Positions 31,124 to 40,077 are shown, numbered from the stretch's first letter. The stretch is DNA of 64,000 nucleotides from CADEFX01 sp963806735 (GCA_963806735.1 CAWEBE010000074.1:1-64000), one strand, 5' to 3'. Notes: generated from the sequence alone by a model not told the origin. Numbers and translations are program-made.

Positions 31124-32437
31124 ATGCCTGCTCGCCGCTTCCATCTCGCTTGGTTCCTGCAGGGTTCCAGCATTCAGGCTTGGGGAGAGCCGTGGACAGG
31201 CAACATTAGTGAAGAATGGATGGCCCCAAACATGTTCCTGGACCTCGTTCGGTCAATGGAACGTGCCTGCTTCGACTACATCTTGATCGAAGATTCCATT
31301 TACGTCGGGCAGAACTGGAAGAATTCCCGCGAGATCTTTCTCAAGAACGGCATGTCCGTGCCGCGCCAGGAACCCTCCGTGGTGGCAACGCTGATGGCGG
31401 CAGCAACCACACGGCTCGGCATTGTGCCGACCCTGTCGACCTTCGCGTATCACCCGTATCTGACAGCGCGCATCATCGGAACGATTGATCAAGTCTCGTC
31501 CGGCCGCGGCGGCTGGAACATGGTGACCGGCAGCTCGGATCTGTCCGCGCAGAATTTCGGCATGAGCAAGCTGCCGGAACATGACCTTCGCTATGAGATG
31601 GCGGAAGAGTACATCGAGATTTGCCGGCGACTCTGGGGCTCCTGGGAGCCGGGAGCAATTGTCGCCGATCGCAAATCGGGCGTGTTGATCGACCACACAA
31701 AGGTCCACACCGTCGACTACGAAGGCCGGCATTACAGCTCCCGCGGTCCGCTCAATTCGGGTCCATGTCCGCAGGGTCAGCCGGTGATTGCCCAGGCTGG
31801 TGGCTCGGGCAAAGGCCGGCGCATCGCGGCGCAATACGCCGACACGGTCGTCGCCCATCCGAAGGGCGTCGAAGCGATGAAGCAATACCGGGATGACGTG
31901 CGTACCCACATGCGGGAGTTCGGCCGCGAGCCAAATACCTGCAAGATTTTGTTCCTGGCCACGCCCATCGTCGCTGAAACGAACGAAGAGGCCCAGGAGC
32001 GAGCCAAGCAGCGTGCCGTTTCGGCTGCTCAGAATATCGATGTTCGCCTTGCTCAACTCGGGTGGAGCACGAACATCGACTTCTCGGGCCATGATCTCGA
32101 TGCGCCGATCGGCGAGCTTTCCACCAACGGCCACCAAGCCAGTCTTGCGCAATTCGTGGCCAAGGCCGGCAAGAAGACGCTGCGCGAAGCGATCATTGCG
32201 CACAGCAGCAGTGGCTATTGCGTCGATCTGGTCGGAACGCCGGATCGGGTCGCCGGGCAGATGGCAGAGGTGATGGAGGAGGTTGGCGGCGATGGTTTTC
32301 TGTTCGCACTGCCGACCGTGAGCCGTCGGAGTGTTGCCGCCATCACCGATGGACTGGTGCCGGCGTTGCAACAGCGCGGGCTGGTGCGGTCAGCCTATGG
32401 CCACGCGCACCTCCGCGACAATTTGCTGGAGTTCTGA
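31124..32437 (+). CDS. LLM-class flavin monooxygenase, NtaA/SnaA/DszA type
   Basis: This 437-residue protein shares with the other two large members FHLAWFLQGSSIQAWGEPWTG at the N-terminus, VRSMERACFDYILIED, SSGRGGWNMVTGSSDLSAQNFG and SRGPLNSGPCPQGQPVIAQAGGSG. It is closest to the 36346-37653 protein (shared FHLAWFM, SMERACFDYIMLED, ending LVPALQRRGLVRKAY). It needs reduced flavin, plausibly from the reductase at 35789. It precedes a polar-amino-acid-type importer on the same strand, suggesting uptake and oxidation of the same compound. Confidence 0.92.
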   Translation: MPARRFHLAWFLQGSSIQAWGEPWTGNISEEWMAPNMFLDLVRSMERACFDYILIEDSIYVGQNWKNSREIFLKNGMSVPRQEPSVVATLMAAATTRLGIVPTLSTFAYHPYLTARIIGTIDQVSSGRGGWNMVTGSSDLSAQNFGMSKLPEHDLRYEMAEEYIEICRRLWGSWEPGAIVADRKSGVLIDHTKVHTVDYEGRHYSSRGPLNSGPCPQGQPVIAQAGGSGKGRRIAAQYADTVVAHPKGVEAMKQYRDDVRTHMREFGREPNTCKILFLATPIVAETNEEAQERAKQRAVSAAQNIDVRLAQLGWSTNIDFSGHDLDAPIGELSTNGHQASLAQFVAKAGKKTLREAIIAHSSSGYCVDLVGTPDRVAGQMAEVMEEVGGDGFLFALPTVSRRSVAAITDGLVPALQQRGLVRSAYGHAHLRDNLLEF

Positions 32438-32495
32438 TCGTCCCGACGGCGCTCCACGCACGTGCTGATTTTTACTCTTGCGAAAGGAAATGCAG

Positions 32496-33341
32496 ATGGC
32501 CCTACGAGACAGAACAATCCACGGCAGTGCTTTGGGAATCCTGGGCTTAGGTGCAGTGATGTTTGCAAGCCCGACGGGCGCGGCAGCGGCCGACAAGCTG
32601 AAACTCGGCAACGAGGGTACCTATCCGCCATTCAGCATGGTCGATGCCAGCGGCAAGCTCACCGGGGTCGAGCCGGATCTGGCGCGTGAGGTGTGCAAGC
32701 GCATGAAGGTCGAATGCGAGTTCGTCGTCATGGACTTCAAGGCGCTGATCCCCTCTTTGCTCCAGAGCAAGTTTGATGCTCTTGCCACGCAGCTCTCCCC
32801 AACGGCCGAGCGCAAGGAGAAGATCAATTTTACGACGCCCATCGTCTACAATCCCATGACGTTCGTCGTGCCGGCGAGCTCGAACTACGAGTTCAGCAAG
32901 GCGGGCATGACGGGTAAGGGTGTAAAGATCGGTCTGCAGCGCGGTGCTTCGTCCGTGAAGTACATCCAGGACCGCTACGGCGATGCGCTTGAGTATGTCT
33001 TCTACGACAACCCCGACCAGGTCCGCCTCGACCTGCTCGCCGGTCGCATCAACGCGACATTCAACTCCAAGATCAACTGGACGGTCGAGCTCATCAACAA
33101 GCCCGAGGGCAAGGACTGGAAGCTTGCCGGAGGCGACCACTGGACCGGCGATCCTGCCATTCCGGAAGCCGAGCGCGGCTATGGCTGGGGCGTGCGTAAA
33201 GACGATGATGCCTTGCTCAAGCGCTTGAACGAAACACTCAATGCGATTATCGCCGATTGCACATATACGAAGATCCGCAAGATCTATCTCAACATCACGA
33301 CGTTGCCGGGCGATGCCGCGTGCAATGACAAGGTGAATTGA
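32496..33341 (+). CDS. polar-amino-acid-type ABC transporter substrate-binding protein (SBP_bac_3)
   Basis: This 281-residue periplasmic protein has a signal peptide (IHGSALGILGLGAVMFASPTGAAA) and the HisJ/ArgT fold: LKLGNEGTYPPFSMVDASGKLTGVEPDLA, then FDALATQLSPTAERKEKINFT. Two cysteines lie in the ligand lobe (VCKRMKVEC). The ATG at 32496 is preceded by AAGGA; a TTG 18 bases upstream is less likely. Its permease and ATPase genes follow after repeat copy 4, but all of them are broken by frameshifts. Confidence 0.92.
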   Translation: MALRDRTIHGSALGILGLGAVMFASPTGAAAADKLKLGNEGTYPPFSMVDASGKLTGVEPDLAREVCKRMKVECEFVVMDFKALIPSLLQSKFDALATQLSPTAERKEKINFTTPIVYNPMTFVVPASSNYEFSKAGMTGKGVKIGLQRGASSVKYIQDRYGDALEYVFYDNPDQVRLDLLAGRINATFNSKINWTVELINKPEGKDWKLAGGDHWTGDPAIPEAERGYGWGVRKDDDALLKRLNETLNAIIADCTYTKIRKIYLNITTLPGDAACNDKVN

Positions 33342-33352
33342 ACCTCCTGCCG

Positions 33353-33517
33353 CTAGTGTGATGATCGAGAAATTCGCCGGTATTCGCCGCATGTCCCTGA
33401 AGCGAATTTCTCGATCTGAATCACACTAGGATTATGAGCCTGCTAGTGTCCTTTCGATCGCGAAGTTCGTTCAGCGGCTGCTGCGAGATCCGACGAACTT
33501 CGCGATCGGGACGCTAG
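33353..33517. repeat. paired palindromic element, copy 4, inverted (B 33353-33429, A 33443-33517)
   Basis: Read on the plus strand the order is B then A, so this copy is inverted relative to the plus-strand order at 215, 7936, 25430 and 59032. B opens CTAGTGTGATGATCGAG and closes with the three-base-longer CTCGATCTGAATCACACTAG. A opens CTAGTGTCCTTTCGATCGCG and closes CGCGATCGGGACGCTAG, with one end pair decayed (GGACAC to GGACGC). It separates the binding-protein gene from the first permease of the same importer. Confidence 0.92.
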
Positions 33518-33540
33518 TGTGATCAAAGCAGCGAGGCACC

Positions 33541-34239
33541 ATGGATCTGCTGTCAGCGCAATTCTCCGGTTACATCGGACAGCTCTTTGATGGCGCCCTC
33601 ATTACTCTGCAGCTCTTTGCGCTGGGATTTGCCCTGGCGTTGCTGTCCGGGACGGCGATCGGCATCGCAACTCTGTCGCGCAACGTTCTGGTCCGGGCCA
33701 TCTGGCGCGTTTATGCCTCGATCATCATGGGTGTGCCGTCACTGCTGATGATCTTTCTCATCTACTACGGCGGCAGCGCTATGCTCACCGGGCTCCTCGG
33801 GAAGTCGCATGGGTTCGAGGTTACTCCCTTCCGTGCAGGCGTTGCGTCTCTGACCATCGTTTATGCCGCTTATATGGCGGAGCTTGTGCATGGAGCGGTG
33901 CGCAACCTCCCGCGCGGGCAGTTCGAGGCTGCAGCGGCCCTCGCGATCGACCGTTGCACGCGTGGCGCTATGTGATCCTGCCGCAGCTCGCGCGGCTGGC
34001 GCTACCCGGTCTGATCAATGTCTGGATGATCGTTCTGAAGGACACGCCTCTCGTTTCACTTGTCGGGTTGAACGATCTCGTTGGCAGAGCCAAGATCGCC
34101 GCCGGATGCGACGAAAGAACCGTTCATTTTCTTCATTGCCGCATCGCTGTTCTTCATCGCCTTCAGTGCGGCAACGTTGGACCTGTCCGCACGGCTGGAG
34201 AGCCGGCTGGCGCGCGGAATGGCGACGGTCGACCGCATG
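33541..34239 (+). pseudogene. amino-acid-type ABC transporter permease 1 (HisQ-like), two frameshifts
   Basis: The gene starts LLSAQFSGYIGQLFDGALITLQL and runs as a His/Glu/Gln/Arg-type permease up to FEAAAALAIDR. One base is missing near 33950, after which HAWRYVILPQLARLALPGLINVWMIV follows in another frame. Near 34109 one extra T (gccggaTgcgacg) interrupts AAGATKEPFIFF and returns the reading to the original frame. The domain then runs without a stop into permease 2, so the true end is unclear; an ATGA at 34237 would be a natural junction. This would be an inner-membrane pore subunit for the binding protein at 32496. Confidence 0.8.
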
Positions 34240-35022
34240 AGCGCGCTGCCGTTCGATCCGGTGCTCGCCTGGGGCAGCATGCCTGCCCTGATGCGCGGAC
34301 TGATGACCACTGCACTGTTGACGACCATTGTTCTCGTCCTGGGCTTGGTGTTGGCATCCCTCTCACTCTGGCCCGCATGTCGCGAACGCCGGTTACTCTC
34401 CGTGCCGGCCGCTGCATTCGTCATCTTTTTTCGCGGCGCGCCGTTGTTGATCCTGCTCTATCTGGTCTATTACGGGTTCGGGCAGATTACCGCCCTGCGC
34501 GACGGCCCACTGTGGATCGTCTTCGGCAGTGCCTTCGCTTGCGCGATCATCGGCCTGACTTTGAACCACGCCGCTTATATTGTCGAGATCGTACGCGGGA
34601 GCTTGCTGGCAGTGCCGGCCGGTCTGGTTGAAGCGAGTGCTGCGCTCGGCTGACGCCGCGGAAACGTTCACCTGGATCCGGTTTCCGTCTGGCCATGCGC
34701 TATGGCCTGAAGGCTTATCAGAACGAAGTCGTGATGTTCGCGAAGGGCACAGCCGTCGTAAGCGTCATTACCGTGATCGACCTGACAGCAGCGGCGAACG
34801 AGGTGTTCGAGGTCACTTACGATCCGTTCACGCCCATGCTGACGGCAGCCGCACTCTATTGGGCTATGATCAACCTGATGCGCGTCGGATTTCGCTCTCT
34901 CGAGCGCTATCTCAACCGGCATCATATTGCCGATGAGAAACATGCGCGAAGCGTGCGCCGGCGACGGCCGGCGTTGCGTCTGTGGCTGGAGGCCTATCGG
35001 TCTCCGCGAAGGCGCGTGCAGC
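34237..35022 (+). pseudogene. amino-acid-type ABC transporter permease 2 (HisM-like), several frameshifts
   Basis: Recognisable parts are LAWGSMPALMRGLMTTALLTT, FIFFRGAPLLILLYLVYYGFG and NHAAYIVEIVRGSLLAVPAGLVEASAALG in one frame up to a stop at 34651-34653. The continuation LTPRK, then FTWIRFPS, then AMRYGLKAYQNEVVMFAKGTAVVSV needs two further frame changes between 34648 and 34692. The C-terminal part has the usual YWAMINLMRVGFRSLERYL ending. The boundary with the ATPase is approximate. Confidence 0.72.
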
Positions 35023-35781
35023 ATGATTCCGGGAGGGAAGCAGCAGCCGGTTGCTGTCGAGATTGCCGGGGTCGACGAAATGGTTTGGCGCGTTCCAGGC
35101 GCTCTCGCAACATCGACCTTCAAGTCCGAAAGGGCGAGAAGATCGTCATCTGCGGACCCTCGGGCTCTGGCAAGTCCACGCTGATCCGCTGCATCAACCG
35201 GCTCGAGCGGCATGACCGCGGCCGCATCATCGTCAACGGGATCGAAGTGACTGGCTCCCGCGGCCAGCATTCAGGACGCACGGTTGGAAGTTGGCATGGT
35301 GTTCCAGCAATTCAATCTCTTCCCCCACCTGACGATTCTGGAGAATTGCGTGCTGGCGCCGCGGCTCACCCGAGGAATGTCCAAGGAGACCGCCGAGAAG
35401 CTGGCGCGCCGGTATCTGGAACGAGTGCATATCGGCGAACAGGCGATGAAGTACCCGAGCCAGCTCTCGGGCGGACAGCAGCAGCGTGTCGCCATCGCCC
35501 GCGCTTTATGCATGGAGCCGCCGATCATGCTGTTCGACGAGCCGACCTCGTCGCTCGATCCGGAGATGATCAAGGAGGTACTTCAAGTCATGGAAGAGCT
35601 GGCACAAGACGGCATGACCATGATCTGCGTCACGCATGAAATGGGCTTTGCTCGGCGCGTCGCGAACCGCTGCGTTTTCATGGACGGAGGCGAGATCGTG
35701 GAAGTCGCAACGGCGCAGGAGTTCTTCGAGACGCCACGCAGCGAGCGACTACGTGCGTTTCTGGCGCAGATTCTGCACTGA
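35023..35781 (+). pseudogene. amino-acid-type ABC transporter ATP-binding protein (HisP/GlnQ type), three frameshifts
   Basis: The start is ATG 35023 (MIPGGKQQPVAVEIAGVD). An extra A near 35078 and an extra C near 35109 interrupt WFGAFQALSNIDLQVRKGEK. Walker A (CGPSGSGKST) is intact. An extra C in CCC near 35263 breaks VTGSAASIQDARLEVGMVF. From there the second half is intact: QQFNLFPHLTILEN, signature LSGGQQQR, Walker B IMLFDEPTSSLDP and THEMGFAR. The repaired protein would have the normal length of about 250 residues. Confidence 0.82.
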
Positions 35782-35788
35782 GCGCTGG

Positions 35789-36310
35789 TCAGGCGCCGAA
35801 GCCATTACGTGTCTTGCCCCGGAAAAAGATGAGGGGATCACCCGAGGAAGATGCAACGGCGTCCACCACCTTGCCGATGACGATGGAAATACTGCCTCGC
35901 TGCACAACGTCCTCCACGGCACAATCGAAAACGCCAAGGGCTTTGAGATAGACGGGCGCGCCGGTCGTGAGCGTACCCCATTCTCCTTCGGTAAAGCGGG
36001 CTGCTCCCGATAGTCCCGATTTGCCGGTGAAAGCGTCGGCGACGTTCTCTGCGTGATCGGGCAGGAAGTTCACGGCGAAATGGCGGCGGGACAGGATACC
36101 GGAGAGCGCGCTCGTCTTCTGATCGACCGAGACGAGCATCGTCGGCGGATCGGCGGTCACGTGGGCGGCAGACAGTCCGAGGAAACCCGCCGGCCCATTG
36201 TCGCTGTCCGTCGTAACGATTGTCATGCCGGTCGCGCGCTCGCCGAGCGTTCGCCAGAAGGTCTTTGGATCGATGAGCTTTGCGGGCTGGGCGGCTGACG
36301 TCTCTGTCAT
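35789..36310 (-). CDS. flavin reductase domain protein (NtaB/HpaC-like)
   Basis: This 173-residue protein has the flavin-reductase-like split barrel: FWRTLGERATGMTIVTT near the N-terminus, GFLGLSAAHVTADPPTMLVSVDQKTS and FAVNFLPDHAENVADAFTG. Such proteins reduce FMN with NAD(P)H and pass it to a monooxygenase. It lies 35 bases downstream of the NtaA-type monooxygenase at 36346-37653 on the same strand, forming a two-component pair. It may serve the other LLM enzymes in this window too. Confidence 0.88.
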   Translation of the reverse strand: MTETSAAQPAKLIDPKTFWRTLGERATGMTIVTTDSDNGPAGFLGLSAAHVTADPPTMLVSVDQKTSALSGILSRRHFAVNFLPDHAENVADAFTGKSGLSGAARFTEGEWGTLTTGAPVYLKALGVFDCAVEDVVQRGSISIVIGKVVDAVASSSGDPLIFFRGKTRNGFGA

Positions 36311-36345
36311 AGGTCTGCTCCGTGATGCTGGAAGCCCTGCTGTGA

Positions 36346-37653
36346 TCAGAACTCCCGAAGCGTTTCGCGGAGAGTATCTTTCGTATAGGCCTTGCGCACC
36401 AACCCACGCCGCTGCAACGCAGGCACCAGACCCTCGCAGATCTCGAGAATGTACTGGCGGCTGATGGTGGTCGTGAACGGCCGTGTGATGAGAAAGCCGT
36501 CGCCGCCCACCTCCTCCATGACGGCGCCCATACGGTCCGCCACCTGATCCGGCGTGCCGATTAGGCCGTCGAGCCCTCGCGACACTTGCTCAATGCAGAG
36601 CTGGCGTAGCGTCTTGCCGCTGCCCCACTGGGCGAAAGCGTCTAGCGATCCCTGCTCACCGTTGGTGGTCAGGTGCGGCAGCTCAGCGTCGAGGTCGAAC
36701 TTCGAGAAGTCGATGTCGGTGATGGCCGCTATTAGGGCCAGAACCTTCTCGATATAGCCCGGCGAGGTGTGGATGCGCCGGAAGCGCGCCTCGGCTTCCT
36801 CCTCGGTTTCACCAAGCACCGGCGCAACCAGGAACAGCACCTTAACATCGTCGGGGTTGCGGCCTGCGGCGGCAGCCCGCGCACGCACGTCGTCACGGTA
36901 GGCCTTGAGGCCGGCAACGCCAGCGGCAGGAGCAATGATGCAGTCGGCGTTCTGCGCGGCAAACTGGCGGCCGCGCGGCGAGCCGCCCGCCTGGACGAGC
37001 GCCGGCCGGCCCTGCGGCGAGGGCGCAGTGTTGAGCGGGCCACGGCATTTGTAGTATTTGCCGACGAAGTTGATCGGCCGCACTTTGGTGTGGTCCGCGT
37101 AAATGCCGGTCTTGCGATCGAGAACGACGGCGTCCTGGTCCCAGCTTCCCCATAACTTGAGGCACAGATCGACGTACTCGTCGGCCATGTCGTAGCGTGC
37201 CTGGCGTGGGGGCAGCTTGTCGATGCCGAAGTTTTGGGCCGCCAAGTTCTCGCCGCTGGTGACGATATTCCAGCCGAACCGGCCCCCGCAGATGCTGTCC
37301 AGCGTCGAGCATAGCCGCGCCAGCATGAACGGTGGATAGGCCAGCGTCGACAAGGTCGCGACGACGCCCATGCGCCGCGTACTCGCGCCGAGCAGCGCAG
37401 CGAGCGGTGACGGATCGTGCTTCGGCGCCTTGATCGCGTGCTTGAGGTAGATCTCCGAGCTGTGCTCGTAGGACTCGGAGATCATCAGCGTGTCTTCGAG
37501 CATGATGTAGTCGAAGCAGGCGCGCTCCATGGATCTCGCCATGTCGATGTAGAACTCGCCGGTCCAGGGTTGGCCGCCGGCCGCGAACGGTTTGTTCCAT
37601 TCGTCCGGCGTGAAGTTCATGAACCAGGCGAGATGGAAAGGTTTGGCGGCCAT
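36346..37653 (-). CDS. LLM-class flavin monooxygenase, NtaA/SnaA/DszA type
   Basis: This 435-residue protein begins KPFHLAWFMNFTPDEWNKPF and contains ARSMERACFDYIMLEDTLMI, ICGGRFGWNIVTSGENLAAQNFG, RGPLNTAPSPQGRPALVQAGGSPRG and a C-terminal LVPALQRRGLVRKAY. It is the oxygenase of a two-component system whose reductase follows at 35789. The LysR gene at 37921 is divergent and probably controls it. The substrate is unknown; relatives attack nitrilotriacetate, EDTA, dibenzothiophene sulfone or pristinamycin. Confidence 0.92.
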   Translation of the reverse strand: MAAKPFHLAWFMNFTPDEWNKPFAAGGQPWTGEFYIDMARSMERACFDYIMLEDTLMISESYEHSSEIYLKHAIKAPKHDPSPLAALLGASTRRMGVVATLSTLAYPPFMLARLCSTLDSICGGRFGWNIVTSGENLAAQNFGIDKLPPRQARYDMADEYVDLCLKLWGSWDQDAVVLDRKTGIYADHTKVRPINFVGKYYKCRGPLNTAPSPQGRPALVQAGGSPRGRQFAAQNADCIIAPAAGVAGLKAYRDDVRARAAAAGRNPDDVKVLFLVAPVLGETEEEAEARFRRIHTSPGYIEKVLALIAAITDIDFSKFDLDAELPHLTTNGEQGSLDAFAQWGSGKTLRQLCIEQVSRGLDGLIGTPDQVADRMGAVMEEVGGDGFLITRPFTTTISRQYILEICEGLVPALQRRGLVRKAYTKDTLRETLREF

Positions 37654-37722
37654 CGATCACTCCCAATGGATAGCGATGAGCCTAATCGTATCGGCTCGCA
37701 CGGAACCATCAGGAAAGACGCA

Positions 37723-37749
37723 AGCATCGTTCAGGAGATCTGCGATGCT
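37723..37749. promoter_or_regulatory. candidate LysR operator (inverted repeat)
   Basis: AGCATCG at 37723 and CGATGCT ending at 37749 form perfect seven-base arms around a 13-base centre, midway between the divergent monooxygenase and LysR genes. A second, tighter inverted repeat GACATC-CT-GATGTC lies at 37839-37852, 69 bases before the LysR start. LysR proteins normally bind such dyads in the gap they share with a target. There is no direct evidence of binding. Confidence 0.3.
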
Positions 37750-37920
37750 GTGCTAGGCAATGTGGCTGAGTTTGACAAATTTCTGAGCAGATGGCGCAGA
37801 GCGTGTGATCCGGCAAGGCCCGTGCCGGTTGAAGTTCTGACATCCTGATGTCGCGCGTCCCTGGCACGCTCTTTGCTGCGCATTGCCCATCGACACGGCC
37901 GCGTCCAGGGGCAAGCAACT

Positions 37921-38937
37921 ATGTCGAACCTCAGTCAGATCTACGATCTCGACCTGAAACTCCTCCGCTGCTTCTGCACGATCGTCGACGAGGGTGGGTT
38001 CTCCGGTGCCCAAGCCGTACTCAATATTTCCCAATCCATGCTCAGCGAGCATCTCAGGACATTAGAGATCAGGTTGGGGACGCGTCTCTGCCGGCGCGGA
38101 CCTAAGGGTTTCAAGCTGTTTCCGGAAGGAGAGGTGGTCTACCGCGCGGCTCAAGAGCTCTTTACGTCAGTCGAACTCTTCAAGCAGCGTGCCTCCAACA
38201 TCAACGAAGGCACAGGTTATGAACTTATCGTGGGCATCCAGGATGGCATTGTCGAGAACCCGCGCTCGCGAATTTCGGAGGCGATAGAGCGGTTCTCGCA
38301 GTATTATCCAAACGTCCGCTTCAAAGTGGAGATCATGCTGGGATACCAGATGATTGGTCGCGTCGCGGACGGACTGATTCATGTCGGCATCGGCCTGCTC
38401 CATGACCGGTTTCAGCATGTCTCGTTCGAGCACCTGTTCGATGAGCCGGCTACGATATACTGCGGCCGGCAGCATTCCCTATTCGGCATTGCCGAGATGC
38501 AGATCACGCGGGAGCGGATCGAGTTGGTGCCCCACAGCAATCGCGGTCACATCGAGTACTTCTTTCCCGACCGCATACACGTCGCAACCCACGGCGATGT
38601 CGGCTACGGAGCGCAGGCCCATCTGGCTCTCATCCTGTCGGGCCGCAACATTGGCTATCTTCCCGATCACATCGCGCAATCCTACGTAAAGTCCGGCCAG
38701 CTTCGCATGCTCAGGCCAGATCTCACGCGTCTGGCCAATCCGATCGTCGCGTTCATGCGGCCCGGCCCGGCAGAGTTCAAGCTCACCCCTTGCCTCGTCG
38801 ATTGCCTCGTCGATGTCCACATGGAAAGACCGAGGAATAAGTCGCTCGCTCAAACTGCCACAGATGCGAGGGTTGAGCCAAACGCCACCGCGCGGAACTC
38901 CGATCTGATCTCGGAGAGCCAGCCTGATCGGAGTTAG
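37921..38937 (+). CDS. LysR-family transcriptional regulator
   Basis: This 338-residue protein has the N-terminal winged helix (DLDLKLLRCFCTIVDEGGFSGAQAVLNISQSMLSEHLRTLE, residues 9-50), a linker helix and a periplasmic-binding-like effector domain from about residue 95. The C-terminal 40 residues (after VDVHMERPRNK) extend beyond the usual family end. It is divergent from the NtaA-type monooxygenase gene, the standard position of a LysR activator relative to its target. The inducer is unknown. Confidence 0.92.
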   Translation: MSNLSQIYDLDLKLLRCFCTIVDEGGFSGAQAVLNISQSMLSEHLRTLEIRLGTRLCRRGPKGFKLFPEGEVVYRAAQELFTSVELFKQRASNINEGTGYELIVGIQDGIVENPRSRISEAIERFSQYYPNVRFKVEIMLGYQMIGRVADGLIHVGIGLLHDRFQHVSFEHLFDEPATIYCGRQHSLFGIAEMQITRERIELVPHSNRGHIEYFFPDRIHVATHGDVGYGAQAHLALILSGRNIGYLPDHIAQSYVKSGQLRMLRPDLTRLANPIVAFMRPGPAEFKLTPCLVDCLVDVHMERPRNKSLAQTATDARVEPNATARNSDLISESQPDRS

Positions 38938-38941
38938 GCTC

Positions 38942-39120
38942 CCAATTCTTCGGAGGGAGGGCAGGATGTCGTCCCACATCTGTTTGGGCGGCGTGGTCTT
39001 GGCCATGCGGATCAAGGAGCAGTCGCCAAAGGGCGTGAACGGATTCAGCACGTTGTTCGTCGACAGCGTGCAGTTGACGCCGTGGTGCAGGAGCTTGTGA
39101 GCCTCCGCGACGCCACGCGA
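38942..39120 (-). pseudogene. fragment of a cytosine-deaminase-like amidohydrolase
   Basis: The minus strand reads RGVAEAHKLLHHGVNCTLST followed by NNVLNPFTPFGDCSLIRMA, a block characteristic of the cytosine deaminase/triazine-hydrolase type of amidohydrolase near its last metal-ligand aspartate. No start and no N-terminal metal motifs exist. Upstream it joins directly to a transposase remnant and downstream it runs into the 3' end of the LysR gene. It is a relic. Confidence 0.5.
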
Positions 39121-39398
39121 GTGGCCTCGACATCCATGATGACGCCGAACTTCACGTCGATCAGGTAATTGATGGCATAGGCGGAGAAAGCCGGCCCGCG
39201 CATCGCCCCGTCCACTGCGCCGCCGGACCGGACGGCGAGGCGAACTTCGGCGTCACGTCGCTGGCGGCACCGAAGGCCGCATCGTCCAGCGTTGCCAAGT
39301 TCTCCTGCACCGCCCGGGACGCGGTTCGTGTCCCAATCTTTGCCAGGGATCGAGCGCTGCTTGTTGGCGTCGGCTGCGAGGCTTGAGCAGTACAATCA
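39114..39398 (-). mobile_element. remnant of an IS1182-like transposase gene
   Basis: The minus strand carries ADANKQRSIPGKDWDTNR, then ASRAVQENLATLDDAAFGAA and SDVTPKFASPSGPAAQWTG one frame over, then GPAFSAYAINYLIDVKFGVI and MDVEATR in the first frame. These blocks follow the order found in IS1182-type DDE transposases before the catalytic core. At least two frameshifts are needed and both ends are missing, so it is inactive. No terminal inverted repeats were found. Confidence 0.6.
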
Positions 39399-39520
39399 GA
39401 GGGAACGCCAAAAACTCAAACCGGGCGAGTTCTGCAACACATTCGAGACCAAAGCGGACATCGCTCCTCGCCGGTCTCCTATTCCGTTTCTGACCTGAAC
39501 GGCTCAGTGCGGAACCCGAA

Positions 39521-39847
39521 TCATCGGCACTTGAACACAAACGTGAACTCGCTGCGGCGCACGTTGAGTGGCTCCACAGCATAGAAATCATGGCCACGAT
39601 GGCATTCACGAGTAGCGACACGTTCGGCAATAACCTGCGTCTGCCGACCAAACATTATTGAGTTTTGAGCTAGGCCGGGTCGCACGAGGAACGTCAGCCG
39701 AATGCGCCCATCCCGTTGCCTTTCGATGCTCTGCTGGAATTGAGTGGTACCGGCGCTATTGGTCGTAGCTGGTTGCGCCTGACCTTCAACAACAGCCGAG
39801 TTCAGCCCGAAAACAGTGAGGGCAATGAGAAGCCTGTCTCGGCGCAT
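39521..39847 (-). CDS. small secreted protein of unknown function (108 aa)
   Basis: It starts at ATG 39847 with GGAG eight bases upstream. A signal peptide (RRDRLLIALTVFGLNSAVVEGQAQ) is followed by a short mature domain with RIRLTFLVRPGLAQNSIMFG and two cysteines (RECHRGHDF and the terminal FVFKCR). The final block FTFVFKCR resembles the YIFQCR ending of the 55082-55447 protein, as does HDFYAVEPL versus YDFFADAPL, so the two may be related. Function unknown. Confidence 0.6.
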   Translation of the reverse strand: MRRDRLLIALTVFGLNSAVVEGQAQPATTNSAGTTQFQQSIERQRDGRIRLTFLVRPGLAQNSIMFGRQTQVIAERVATRECHRGHDFYAVEPLNVRRSEFTFVFKCR

Positions 39848-40077
39848 GGATTGCTCCGCTATCAGCGAGCATCTTCCCCCAACTCCCTCGGATCGCTGCA
39901 AAGTTGCCGAAATTCGGCACTCACGTAAGTGGACGAGAATTAGGGAATTTCTGCGACACCGTCGCTTGCCAGGCCGACGTTTGGCGAACAGAACGGGAGT
40001 TGCTGTTGGTCTGCCCGCACCCGCTTCGACCACATCCTCAGCTTGGGGTACGGGCAGTTTCGGCAATGGAGAACTTA

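Noticed and set aside
31253..32371. Minus-strand open frame of 372 codons opposite a monooxygenase gene
   Set aside because: The plus strand has the complete NtaA-type protein with conserved motifs; the antisense frame shows none.
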